A DNA stretch of 64,000 nucleotides from Siphonodentalium dalli (taxonomy: Eukaryota > Mollusca > Scaphopoda > Gadilida > Siphonodentaliidae), in assembly GCA_032622095.1 (NCBI GenBank), contig CP136069.1, positions 18,613,326-18,677,325 on the forward strand, written 5' to 3'. Below, piece by piece: positions 22,791 to 34,900 of the stretch (positions within the stretch are counted from its first letter, which is position 1; every line of letters starts with the position of its first letter). The position numbers and the translations under genes were made by a program. The notes below the pieces were generated by a model that was given only the letters and a program-made list of their open reading frames with translations, was not told where the DNA came from and searched no databases.

Positions 22791-23469
22791 GGCGCGATGC
22801 CAAGTATCCCGGGAAGCATGAGGCGATTACACACTATGAGAGATAAGAAAATATCTAATAGATTTTTGAATTTGAATGACATTACAGGGGTTTCAGGTGA
22901 TATTATACTACACATAATATTTCTCATTTCACACAAAAGTGAAATAGATACTGTTTATACCATGATCACGTACTCTACTATAATTTTAACAGTCATTGTT
23001 AAAAATAAGATATTAATCGCCACTGTAGGTATAAAGGCACATTGTGGGTATAAATGTTTCCCTTATATTTTGAACGACAAAGTGATATACCAATACATAT
23101 AATAGGGACTACAATGCTCGGCTGCGTCACAGTAACATCGTGGGAAAATATAGTTCCAAGTTGACACGTTAATAAACAAAACATGAGTAATACTTTCATA
23201 AATCTGTGATATTATGACATCTGTGATATTATGTGAGCAAAAAAAAGGTTATCATAAATTTCAGTAGCTCCCCCCCCCCTGAGGTTTTGTATCCATTCAC
23301 CAGGTAATGGTACTAATGTACTGAGTTGTTGCAGGTTCCATGGATGGTTGAAGTGTTGGCAAATTTCTTCGATGTTTTAATTTCTAACTTTCTAATATTG
23401 GCAACCACAAGCGCAAGTTGGTGCTTATACCTCAGGCGCAAGTGAATGATGATGTTATGTTATTTTTTC
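22791..23469. other. No gene seen
   Basis: No recognised repeat or coding signal, apart from a C-rich run near 23271. Confidence 0.4.
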
Positions 23470-23686
23470 TACAGTAATGCCCTAAGTAATCGACTCCTTA
23501 ACCACAGCAGAATTATGGGTAATTTTCCAGGATTTTGTTGGAAATATGGCTTGTTGCCATTCATCGGAAAGCTCTCGGGGAGAGCTTTCCGATGAATGGC
23601 AACAAGCCATATTTCCGACTAAATCCTGAAAAGTTACCCATAATTCTGCTGTGGTTAAGGAGTCGATTACTTAGAGCATTACTGTA
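23470..23686. mobile_element. F2 hairpin MITE
   Basis: Full-length copy; arms almost perfectly complementary around TCTCGGGGAGAG; TA on both sides. Confidence 0.9.
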
Positions 23687-23699
23687 TATTTTCTATAGC

Positions 23700-24145
23700 G
23701 ATGAGCCAAATTCTGGTGGCATGTCTGTTTTTTTTTTTAAATTGACACGTGACTTCCAGTTAGTAACTGTCTGGAGATTGTTAAATTGAGGAATCAGCAG
23801 TGGACCAATAAGACGAAAATAAAATTGTCAACTTCACAACTTCCGAAGAATTCCCATTTGATTTAGGAGTATTAGTTTCATTTAGACCAATTTCGTTATT
23901 AAGCTCAATGAAAACCAGAGAAGACATCATGGCTCAGTTCATGACGTCATTTATGTCATGTTGGCTTTGCGGGCCAGAATCGAGACAAGATTGCACAATC
24001 CATGACAATACTTGTCATGTCATCTCCACCATGGCCATTTCATGCTGTTACATCAAATATTCTTAGCGTTTTGTCACTGATAAAAAGCAAATACGAGGCA
24101 CAGCATGTGTGGTTGCTCCACTATGTGTCACGTACGATTCATATT
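23700..24145. repeat. ~430 bp dispersed repeat, copy 2
   Basis: Colinear with 17550-18020; it adds a duplicated ATGACGTCATTTATGTCAT segment. Confidence 0.7.
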
Positions 24146-24224
24146 ATTCTTATTGGTATGATCATGGTATAAATAAAAGGTCAGCCAACCACAGTGTCCC
24201 CCAACAACGTGGCAAGTCGATGCC

Positions 24225-24660
24225 GCTTTGTTAAAGAAATTAAAACAAATGTTGAAATTTTCTAAGTCAAAAAGGGTTAATAACTCCGTAAAAACTAATT
24301 TTTCCTTCATCTATATACATGTTGCACATCTCCAATATGTGGGTAACAACACTCTGAAGTTTCAAATATCTACAATCAAAACTGTAGGAGCAGTTGATTA
24401 CACCATGAAGGTACCCTCATACAGAAAATTATAAAAAATGTTTAAATTTTCTAAATTTTCAAAAAGGGTTAATAACTCTGTCAAAAAATAATTTTTCCGT
24501 CATCTATATACATGTTGCACATCTTCAATATATGGCCAACAATATTCTGAAGGTTCAAATCTCTGGGATGAAATCTGTAGGAGGGATGATTACACCATGA
24601 AGGCACTCGAAAGTGTGACGGACAGACGAACGGACGGACGGACAAACCAACGGACAGAGC
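24225..24660. repeat. Two ~190 bp direct repeats ending in a GGACGGAC run
   Basis: 24235-24420 and 24435-24600 share AAAAAGGGTTAATAACTC, ATCTATATACATGTTGCACA and GATTACACCATGAAGG. The second copy ends in GACGGACAGACGAACGGACG, a simple repeat. Confidence 0.7.
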
Positions 24661-24943
24661 CCGTTTCTATAGTCCCCCTTTTCTTTCAGAAAACAAAATA
24701 CACACGTACTGTTTTTGAATACCAAATGTACACCACTCATGGATTGATGATATACTGCACTCGCCGACGCTCATGCGGTAAATCAACAATCCCACTAATG
24801 GTGTAAATTTGGTATTCATGAACTCTACATGTGTATCCTATTTTTATTTATCATATCAGGTCTAGACTAACAAGGAATGCAATTTATTTTTCCAACTTGC
24901 ATGCTAACGAAAATCAAGATGGGACTTTTCTTAATTCCTCAAC

Positions 24944-25196
24944 TTAACACTTTCATGACGGGAGCTGCGCTGGTGCAACATTAAAGATTCTGTTCCAGTG
25001 TATTCTCTTATATATGTTAGTCGCCCATTGCATATATAAGATAATGCACTGGCTTAAAAGGACAAGGTAAATATTATAAGGCCAATATATTCTCTTACAT
25101 TGTGAGGCTCCATATGGACAACTTGCATATACAAGAGATTGCATTGGCACAGGGTTTTCACAAAATTTCCGGAAGCTCCATTCATGGAATGGTTAT
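24944..25196. mobile_element. P2 TTAA MITE
   Basis: Type A end left, type B end right (right edge mutated to TTAT); two partly degraded palindromes. Confidence 0.75.
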
Positions 25197-25220
25197 ATGC
25201 GGATCTATAGGATGGGTTAT

Positions 25221-26012
25221 GTGGAAGTGGTAGCCCAGTGGTTAGAGTGTCGGACTTGTAATGGTGTCAACGCACCGGCATGAGTTCGCGCCCCGCCAGT
25301 GGACTATCGTCTCTGCAACAGTGGCTTGGTCGGATTAAGCGTTGAGTGTGCTATATATAGCCGCATGCTGTTTCAAATCTCACCGCCAGGTTGTGGCGCT
25401 TGGGCAAAGTCACTTGTACTGTACTCGCTTCGTCGTACCTAGACGAGAAATAGTGACCTGGTTGTTGGGTATGTGTAAGCTGCTCTTGTGAAGCATGGCT
25501 GCATGCAGAAGACATAGACAGAACACAACGCGCATCTTAATCGAGACTCTTTTATCGAATGAGTTGCGGATGGCGCAAGGATATATTTCGCGAGAGCAAC
25601 GAGTTCCATAAAAGATTCGAAATTATGATGCAAGTTGTGTTCTGTATTTATTCTTCCCCAGTCAGATAAGTTCAATCCATGAATGTCACCTTCATTGTTA
25701 CAATAGCTACCTTTATTGTGATTTAAGTCTGACAACTGACCAGTAATTATGGGGGGGGGGATCACCGGATGCAGATGATCGACGTAATGTACGTCATCTT
25801 TCTTGGCTACAACGTCAACAGGAATAGTTCCGGCTTGTATTCCACTAGAGGTATACACTATTATGTATTCAATGGCTGGGATTCCGTTGAATACATGGGC
25901 CTCAGGTCAATGGGTGTGGAATAAATGACATTACTCAACAGCTGAGGTAATAATGTGAAGTGCACAGGGCACTTGCGGGTATAGGCGCTATGTAAGTACC
26001 ATTATTATTATT
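25221..26012 (+). mobile_element. tRNA-derived SINE, apparently interrupted
   Basis: It starts with a tRNA-like head: TGGTAGCCCAGTGGTTAGAG fits a pol III A box, and GAGTTCGCGCC about 40 bases later fits a B box. A body follows with TTGTGGCGCTTGGGCAAAGT, similar to the TTGGGCAAGTCACTT segment known from SINEs with L2-type tails. The end GGCGCTATGTAAGTACC plus ATTATTATT at 25988-26012 looks like a SINE 3' end. The middle (~25475-25857) does not look SINE-like and may be a later insertion. Confidence 0.65.
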
Positions 26013-26056
26013 TATCATAATTGCTAAAATTTGAAGTGCTGCTTGGAATGGAATGA

Positions 26057-26307
26057 TTAACCCTTTGAGTGCCAGGGGACGATCTCATCGGCCCTAAACC
26101 TACAAAATAAGTCTGTTAAAGAATATAAGAATAAATTATTAAAATTGTAAAAAATTGTAAAAAATAAAAATAAATTATTTTTTTTTAGGCCAATGCATTC
26201 TCTTATATATGCGAGGCGACCTATGGTCAACTCGCATATATAAGAGAATGCATTGGCACAGGGTATATGGGTTGATACAAAAATCGACCTGGCACTCAAA
26301 GGGTTAA
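26057..26307. mobile_element. P3 TTAA MITE
   Basis: Ends TTAACCCTTTGAGTGCCAGG and its complement with intact TTAA; one palindrome at 26190-26257. Confidence 0.85.
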
Positions 26308-26727
26308 CAGAGGATATATAGTGTTTGAACCCTTCCATAACTGAAGCTTCCTGAAATGTCATCCCGCTATGTGTCACATGCTCATATACCCCCGATGTTT
26401 CAAGCCTGTTCAACTTCTCATGTTCTCCTTAACTCTGTTGAGTCAAGGGTGACGGGGGACATGGTGACATGGTGATTTGAATGAGGAGTTGTAGCCAATG
26501 AGATAGCTCATTGCAACCGGATGTGGGGACAATAGTTCATAACAAACAGTTGCACCAATGGATGTTATACATAGACCATCTAGTGCCTAATTAGATAGGG
26601 GTGCAAACAAACAAAGAAGAATAACTCTAAAATGAATGGGGATAAATGTCATTTGACACTCATTTGGTAGTTTCCTTGGAAACATCTGTATCAAATTTTA
26701 TTAATATCGGATAACACATGGCTGAAA

Positions 26728-26899
26728 TACAGTAATGCTCTAAGTAATCGACTTCTTAACCACAGCAAAATTATGGGTAACTTTTCAGGATTTAGTCGGA
26801 AATATGGCTTTCCGATGAATGGCAATAAGCCATATTTCCGACTAAATCCTGAAAAGTTACCCATAATTCTGCTGTGGTTAAGTCAATTACATTACTGTA
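26728..26899. mobile_element. F2 hairpin MITE, shortened
   Basis: Normal termini. The loop-proximal arm is deleted so the two arms meet at GGCTTTCCGATGAATGGC. Confidence 0.85.
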
Positions 26900-26910
26900 T
26901 GCTGATGGAT

Positions 26911-27005
26911 GGATGGACTAGACGCTGGCTCTATGAGGCTACGTCGTAACACTATGCACGCCGTCATGACGGCGAACAGAGCGGAGTGTCATAAAGCCAG
27001 TGTCT
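26911..27005. repeat. Inverted repeat around GCCGTCATGACGGC
   Basis: GACTAGACGCTGGCTCTATG and its diverged complement near 26990 flank a perfect palindromic centre. Confidence 0.6.
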
Positions 27006-27224
27006 AGTCCAATGGATGGACTGACAAATGGATGAAGTACATCCAGTGTACCATGGGCTTATAAGAAGTACAATCAATGCAACTTTCTCATGGTATAATT
27101 TATTGCACATTATCAGCTTAGACGTCTCTAAAGGCCGAAAAACTTTTTCAGCCCAAAACAAAAAGAAAAAGAGAAAATAAACAACATCCTGACTGATCAA
27201 ATCAGGACAAATTGAATAAATATA

Positions 27225-27374
27225 TGGTAATGCCCTAAATAATCGACTCCTTAACCACAGCAGAATTATGGGTAATTTTTTCAGAATTTAGTTGGAAATA
27301 TTACGACTAAATCCTGAAAAAATACCCATAATTCTGCTGTGGTTAAGGAGTCAATTATTTAGGGCATTACTTTA
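27225..27374. mobile_element. F2 hairpin MITE, internal deletion
   Basis: ~150 bp copy in which only the outer ~75 bp of each arm remains. Confidence 0.8.
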
Positions 27375-27546
27375 TGAACTATAACTTATCTAGTCAAGTC
27401 AACAAATAAGCCCAAAAATACCGATCTGACAAACATACAAACAAGATAGAACGTAGTCACTTTGGCCCAATGTATAAATAGATCTGTACAATGATTTTAT
27501 TTACATGTGACGTGAATGACAGATCTGAAACCATCTACATGATAGA

Positions 27547-27996
27547 AAGCCTGAGTTTAGTGTAACTGTCATTTGCAGAATGAGGTCCCCAGAGGGTGAA
27601 TTTAGTGACACTGTCCCGCATAGCAGGCTTGGATCACTAAATTAACCCTCTGGGGACCTTATTCTGCTTGGGCATCATCTTTCTGGAAAGTTTCTTTATC
27701 ATCAAATTTCTATAGAAACTTCTTCACACATATAGATTCTATTTATTTTTCAGTTCTGTATCTCTATACATGTATCCCCAAATTGGCAGACGACACATTG
27801 AATAATCGAGGTTCCCAATGGGTGTACATCACAATATTCACCATTTGGGAACTTCAATCTCAGTCTATGTCTCCCATGGCATATGAGGCCATGCAGAATG
27901 AGGTCCTGATGAGGTCCACTATGAGGGATAGCATCACTAAATTCACCTTCTGGGGACCTCATTCTGCAAATTACAGACACACTAAACACAGGCTTA
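27547..27996. mobile_element. F3 MITE
   Basis: Reference description of family F3. Ends read AGCCTGAGTTTAGTGT and then TCATTTGCAGAATGAGGTCC, with complements at the other end. Each terminus itself contains a secondary hairpin (CCAGAGGGTGAATTTAGTGA and its complement). The middle carries a second, weaker inverted motif around CCCAATGGGTGTACATCAC. No coding capacity. Superfamily undetermined. Confidence 0.8.
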
Positions 27997-28695
27997 CATG
28001 ATAGAAATTAACACGAGCAACAAAACCATCACATAGTACAATACTGGTACAGAAACGAAAAGCTTTCCACGATTTACACGACAATCATAAACAGTGTTCA
28101 GAACATTGTATTGAAGTACTGTTACAGGGATTAGCCCTTCGACAACTGAAAATTAATTGATGAGTAGTTACTTTATTCCCATTGATTCATTTGTGGGAAT
28201 GATCAGCTAAAAGTTTAACAAGCGGCCTTAGTGTGTTTCATTAACTTATTGGTTGAGGATCCTTACAAATAAAGTCTTCTTGTTTCTCTGCCTGTTGTAT
28301 AATTATAATGATTTCAGATGGTCTATCTCTTTGTAAACATGTGTTATATAGTTACCGGGGTATAAAATATTAGATATGAATCGAAGATGCCTGTCTGGAA
28401 ATGCTTCGATCGATTAATACTGATTATATTTCAAATATTTCTGGTCTAAAAACGTGTTGTTGTTTACTTAAGGATTAATAGTTGTTACTGTCAACAAAGA
28501 CCAGAAATTTCATTTTGTAATTTTGTCACAAATATACGTTATTCAGACTTATTATCACTTTAGTATAACTATGTAATATAGGAATACAATCAATCTGGGA
28601 CAATTGACGTTGAAAGCAAGCTATGGGAACATACTAATGATTCTCTATATGGTATCGCCTGACTGGTTTCTTCTAAAAATAGAACAATAAAGTGT
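27997..28695. other. No gene seen
   Basis: Apparently single-copy AT-rich sequence. A short TTGATGAGTAGTTACTTTAT near 28155 recalls the 45/62 bp minisatellite core. Confidence 0.4.
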
Positions 28696-28699
28696 CCAA

Positions 28700-29397
28700 C
28701 TTAAGGCCAAAAAAAAAAAGTGTTTTGGTTCTCGGGCAATTTTTTTTTCAAATCAATGAGGGAGGGAGGGTTTTATTTTTATTTTTTATTTTTTTCTGCG
28801 CATAGTAAGCATGGACAAAGATACCTTCCTCTGTCTAGTAATAACCAGAAAGGTAGAGGGAACTGTTATGCATATAAACTCATTTAGTCTTATATAAAAA
28901 TGACATTGTACTACCAGTGTATGACTGGGATTACCTAACAATATATAATGCCCCTGACATTAACTACTGTTATTGTTGTCTAAAAACTGATACCTCCCCA
29001 TTCTAATATGTGATCCTGAATTTAGTCCCGTGCCTTTCAATTGTATAAAGTTACAATTAGTGTAAGTTGTTCACAATGACTAATTGTAAGAAGAGCATGA
29101 GGATCAGCTAATCATTTTCTTAATTGTAGTCATCTACTTTATGTTGTAAGCCTGCAAGTCACTTTTTAACACATTATATGTTAGAGCTCAATGCACACTA
29201 ATATTCAACACATATCTGCTATGGACATGTTGATTAAATCCCCAAAAAAAAAAAAAAAAAAAAAAAAATTTCAAATTTTTTTTTTCGTAAGTTTTTTTGT
29301 CGTAACATCGGGCATTGCAATAAAAAGGCCTAATGCGGCCCTTTTTATTCAATGCGGCGGTGCCTGAGAACCAAAACCTTTTTTTTTTTTGGCCTAA
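28700..29397. mobile_element. ~700 bp TIR element with GGCC-polyA ends
   Basis: Left end TTAAGGCCAAAAAAAAAAA then GTGTTTTGGTTCTCGGGCA; right end has TGCCTGAGAACCAAAACC, a T run and GGCCTAA. The TIR is ~38 bp. A second small palindrome (AAAGGCCTAATGCGGCC) lies just inside the right end. Non-autonomous; target duplication could be TAA, not certain. Confidence 0.75.
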
Positions 29398-29599
29398 TCA
29401 TCTAATTTTATAATAAAATATTCTAAAAATAAAATCAATAATAGAGGCGATTCCGGACATGGGACTTCGATTCATATTTATTATTTTATACCCACGAAAC
29501 TATTTCAAAATTGTTATATAAAGAGATAATCCATCTTTAAAGAGTCAGAAGGCGTTCGCATTTGGTAAATGTGAAAAATCATAATACAAAGCTTGTAAT

Positions 29600-29766
29600 C
29601 AAGCCTTGAAATAGTGTGCCTGTCATTTGCAGAATGAGGCCCCCAGAGGGTGAATTTAGTGATGCTACCCCGCATAGCGGGCTAGCATCACCAAATTCAC
29701 CCTCTGGGGACCTCATTCTACTTACACCTCATTCTGCAAATGACAGGCACACTATTTCAAGGCTTG
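29600..29766. mobile_element. F3 MITE, short form
   Basis: Complete short copy: AAGCCTTGAAATAGTGTGCC and its complement flank the two inner hairpins. Confidence 0.85.
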
Positions 29767-30416
29767 CTTTTAAAACCATTATCACAATGAAGAACGTGAA
29801 AAAATAGATTATTCTTTGTTCTTATTATCATTATTAATAATTCCTCCATGACTAAATACAGCGTGTTGAAATCATTGTTGGCAGAAAAGCTGTAACAGGC
29901 GTCTTTGTTGTCATTTTCAATGAAGAACGATAACTCTAAAATGAAAATAACGATCAATAGGAACGGATTACTTTGTGTTGAATATTTCTTCAATAAAATA
30001 AACATTACAGCAATGGTGGTACATGTAATCAAGTCACCTAACCTTTATTTCTTGGTATTAAAACACAAGATATTATCAGTTGTAGCACTGTGGGGGGAGG
30101 GGGGTTCGAACATTAAGTGGGCCTTTAAGCATCCATACAAATGAAGAAGAAACCATTCCAAGAAGAATTTTTGCAAATAGAAAAATTTGTGCCACATCCA
30201 AGCTTATGCTAACATGATAAATTGTAATAAGAATATGTTGGAGATGGAGATTCAAGGAGTTTACTTGTTTACCAATGCCCTGATGAAAGATTATACGATT
30301 AAAAAAATTTAAGTTTCTGAAGACAAATATTCATTTCAAAGTTTGCCTCCTGTTAAGTTTAGGAATGCCTTGATCCAAGATGGCATCATCTGTATATGTA
30401 TATCAGAAAATCACAA
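29767..30416. other. No gene seen
   Basis: No repeat family or coding signal recognised. The 30010-30140 stretch ends in AAGTGGGCCTTTAAGC, a faint match to the edge of the 1 kb foldback family. Confidence 0.35.
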
Positions 30417-30867
30417 TTAACCCTTTCAGTGCCAAGTCCAATTTTTGTATCAACCCATATACCCTGTGCCAATGCATTCTCTTATATATGCGAGTCGACC
30501 ATAGGTCGCCTCGCATACATAAGAGAATGCATTGGCCTAACAATTTTTCATCATTTGTTATTATTTTTTACAATTTTCTACAATTTTAATAATTTTTTCT
30601 TACAGTATATTCTTTAACAGACTTATTTTGTAGGTTTAGTGCCAGGGAATCTTACGTTTTTCAAGGGCATCAAAATTATTACTATGAATACTTGGTGATA
30701 GTTTTGAGTTATAACATGCCCCTAAGGTTTTATCCAGTTTGTTTTTAAATTCGCTATAGCATGCTTTATAAGCATACCCAAAAATTTTTATTTTTTATTT
30801 TGTTAGGACCAATTTTAGACCGTAAATTAGGGCCGATGAGTTCGGCCCCTGGCACTGAAAGGGTTAA
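30417..30867. mobile_element. P3 TTAA MITE
   Basis: TTAA at both edges; ends CCCTTTCAGTGCCAAGTCC and CCCTGGCACTGAAAGGG. One palindrome at 30467-30536; an inner stretch shared (inverted) with 7079-7556. Confidence 0.85.
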
Positions 30868-31060
30868 AGCCAGACCCATAGGTTCGAGATCCTACTGATA
30901 TTATATTCCTGTCAGAAATATCTTGTTTCCATTCAGTTATAACTGAAAAACTTGAAGTAAACTTCTATAATAAGCATGGTGCATTATAGTCTTCAAAATT
31001 TTCGAGTTATAACTTCCATGTTTATACATGAGTTCCATTCTTTTCGGTGAAGTTTTTATC

Positions 31061-31516
31061 AAGCTTGAGTTTATTGCACCTGTCATTTGCAGAATGAGGG
31101 CCCCAGAGGGTGAATTTAGTGACGCTATCCCGCATAGCGGCCTGGCATCACTAAATTCACCCTCTGGGGACCTCTTTCGGCTTAGGCCTCATCTTCTCTG
31201 GAAAGTTTCTTTATTATAAAATTTCTATAGAAAACTAAATTCTATTTCTTTTTTAGTTTAGTTTCTCTATATAATATCCCCAAATTGGCAGACGACACAC
31301 AGCATAATCGAGGTTCCCAATGGGCGTACATCACAATATTCACCATTTGGGAACTTCAATCTGAGCCTATGTCTCCCATAGCATATGAGGCCATGCAGAA
31401 TGAGGTCCCCATAGGGTGAATTTGGTGATGCTAGCCCGCTATGTGGGGTAACGTCACTAAATTCACCCTCTGAGGACCTCATTCTGCAAATGACAGACAC
31501 ACTAAACACAGACTTG
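31061..31516. mobile_element. F3 MITE just downstream of the RasGAP stop
   Basis: Full-length copy colinear with 27547-27996, beginning ~155 bases past the RasGAP stop codon, so it lies in or just beyond the 3' UTR. Confidence 0.8.
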
Positions 31517-31671
31517 GTTTTTATGTATTTTAAACAGGACTTTATAAAATTTTAGCTCCATCTGAGGCAAATCACTTTGGCACCAACTGACTTTCATAAT
31601 GTTAAACATGAACTGTATCGTAATATGACACAACACATCAGAAAGAAATCGTTCTTTTCTGAACCAACACA

Positions 31672-31915
31672 TCAACATGAGCTGGTTTTGAAATCCCCAA
31701 TGAGTTTGGATCTGACTGAGTTTTTGAGACCGTTAATATTCTGCCCAGACGTGCACTGTTCTTTCGACTGAGTCAGAGCCATCAGAAGTTTTTGGTTCGC
31801 TGCATCGAGCGCTATTATGCGTTCCTCCTGCGCCTCGATGACTTTCTGTTTATCTTCGACTTGTTTCTGCAGCGCGGCTTGTTGGGACCTCAACTCATCT
31901 TCACCTGCTACCAGC
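31672..31915 (-). CDS. RasGAP exon 13 (last): coiled coil and stop
   Basis: Acceptor ACTCTTTCAG. Encodes [20 protein letters not shown] and on to a heptad-rich helix typical of SynGAP-family C-termini, ending KTSSC and TGA at 31672-31674. The final residues are not a standard PDZ ligand. Confidence 0.9.
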
Positions 31916-34900
31916 CTGAAAGAGTAAATTATGAAAAATTAGGAGAAGCACTGGACGGTACATCGGAAATTTAGAAGAGATGTGGTCGGATAGCAAGCCT
32001 TGAAATAGTGCGCCTCTCATTTGCAGAATGAGGTCCCCAGAGGGTGAATTTAGTGATGCTACTCAGCATAGCGGGCTAGCATCATTAAATTCACCCTCTG
32101 GGAACCTCATTCTGCTGAGTTGTAAGCAGAATGAGGTCCCCAGAGGGTGAATTTAGTGATGCTATCCCGTATAGTGGACTAGCATCACCAAATGCACCCT
32201 CTGGGAACCTCATTTTGCTTAAGCCTCAACTGCTATGTGAGACCGAGGATCAGATTGAAGTTCCCAGTTGAAGTTGGTAATGTTCACCCATTGGGCACCT
32301 CAATTATGCATTTTATCTTCTGCAAATTAGGGGATATAGAATCTTCCCAGAAGGGGAAAAAGTAACTTATATATTTCTGGACAACAGTAACTTTTTCTAT
32401 ACTAAATGGATTCTCCCATTTAGTTACAAAAGTTTACATTGAATGTTCTATTATGCATCTGGAGGGGTTTCAGGAAAATTAAGCAGCAGACGACAGATAA
32501 CAAAAGCACAGGAGGAGTCCATTTTATTGGTGGGAAATGTGTTCAGATAATAGTAGTTTGTCATGAATTAATATGAAATATGAGATGATGAAGAAACATA
32601 TATACACTATTTACAACATATTCATGGTCATCTTCAATTTGTCATCATCATCGTCGACTTCATCACCAATACAACCATCATCTTTATTATGATAATCATC
32701 ATCATCATCATCCATTAGCATATAAATCATCATCTTCTTTGTTGTTATCACCACCGTCATCATTAGTAGGTTTTTCCAAAGGATAACTACTCTGGGAACC
32801 TCATTTTGCTTAAGCCTCAACTGCTATGTGAGACCGAGGATCAGATTGAAGTTCCCAGTTCACTGAGAGCTTTCCGATGAATGGTAACAAGTCATATTTC
32901 CGACTAAATCCTATGAAATTACCCATAATTCTGCTGTGGTTAAGGAGTCGATCATTTAGGGCATTACTGTATGCACGATATACTGACCTCTGTATAATGC
33001 TCCTCATACGGTCTTCCTTCTGCCCTTGTTGACGGAGTCTCTCCTCGTAGTGATCTTGCCGCAGTTGCCATTGTTCTCGGAGCTGTTGTGTCTCAGCTTG
33101 TTGATCAGACAGGCGGCATTCAATCTGTTGACGATGTTTCTGTGTCTCCGATAACTGCTGCTTGAGGGTCAAAAGTTCATTCTCATACTGAAATTCAAGA
33201 ATATGCTTCTAGTTTAATAAACTACAGTAAATCTGAGTAAATCTGACTATTTCCTAAATTCATCAAGGACTGTAACTCTTGAAAGATTAAACGGGATAAA
33301 TAAAATTATGAATTTTGTTTTTATTATAACATGGTGACTCAATAATATCACAAAGAACACTGAAATCGGATAACACAATGATTAACCCTTTCATGATGGG
33401 AGCTGCAATGGTGCAGCATTAAATATCATGTGCCAGTGCATTCTTTTATATGTGCGAGTTTTCCATAGGGAGCCTGACATATATAAGAGAATGCACTGGC
33501 TTACAAGGTCAAGGTAAATATTATTAGGCCAATGCATTATCTTACATGTATTTAAATTCGTGCACTCAAGTTTTGAATTCACGCACTTTTAATTCGAGCA
33601 ACGTGGAGATATGCTTTTGTGTCACTTCGTATGGGTATATGTTTATTTCTTACAAGTACAGTAATGCCATAAATAATTGACTCCTTAACCACAGCAGAAT
33701 TATGGGTAATTTTTCAGGATTTAGTCGGAAATATGGCTTGTTGCCATTCATCGGAAAGCTCTCACTGGGAGTTTTCCAATGAATGGCAACAAGCCATACT
33801 TCTGACTAAATCTTGAAAAATTACCCATAATTCTGCAGTGGTTAGGGGTCGATTATTTAGGGCATTACTGTATTGCAACATCTATAAGACACTAACATGA
33901 TTACATATGAATAATGATGTTGAGAATGCATGCCCATCAATATAATTGTCTATATTCAGTCAAAATGTCTGTAATCTATGTACAGGTAACTCAATAACAT
34001 AGCTGATTGCCCCTGTGATTTGGTATAAACTCAGGAATCATACTATTTTTCACTCACTTTTAATTCACGGAACTAAATAACCGTAATGCAACAAAACTAT
34101 AGAATTACATCCCATATACCAGATGCGTCCACGAATTCGCATAAATGTGTTATTACTAGTAGGTGAATTGTCAATGGTATATTCTGGCTTGGGCTGTACT
34201 CATAGAACTTCAGGAGTAGCATGACATTGACTGACGTTTCTTCTAAATTGTCAGCGCACACCAGCACTCTATAGAAAATAACCCAACCCCCTTCGTAATA
34301 TAACAAAACAATAGAATTATATCCCTTATACCAGATGCACCCCCAAATTCACATAAATGCGTCATTGGCAGTAACTGGGTAACTCGCATTTATATGAGAT
34401 AGGCAGCGAAAGAGTTAATGCTGCACCAGCGCAGCTCCCATCATGAAGGGGTTAAATCTCACCTCTTGTCTGGATTTCTCTTGTTCGTGTATTTTCCTCT
34501 GTACAGATCGGATTCCGAGATGAACTGTTTGCCCCTGGTTCGGAGATGTGCACAGCCGTCTATTAGCAGCATAAGTATTATCATCATAAGTCCGAGTCGG
34601 CACATTAGAATTTGTGTCATTTGTGTTCACATTTTGCAGTGATTTGCTATTGTTTGGAACAATCACTGGCTTCTGATTGGTCCGTTGAACACATTCATAA
34701 TTCTTAGTAAACTGAGACGCATCCATACTTTGCCACATTTCTGAAGTCCGTGGAATTGTATTATTTACGTTAGCACCTCCTGTATTGTTTGTGCAAGGCT
34801 GTTTACTCACGGAAGCCTTCCCAGTTTTACTATCGTTACTAATCGGACTAGAACTTCGTAGTGGGAGCGAAAACCGAACGTCGCCACCTTGAGGTAGAGA

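Noticed and set aside
25221-25300. Functional tRNA gene
   Set aside because: A- and B-box-like sequences are present, but no acceptor stem or proper cloverleaf closes; a SINE head fits better.
32611-32820. Asp-rich minus-strand protein
   Set aside because: Product of a CAT/ATC low-complexity tract within an intron.
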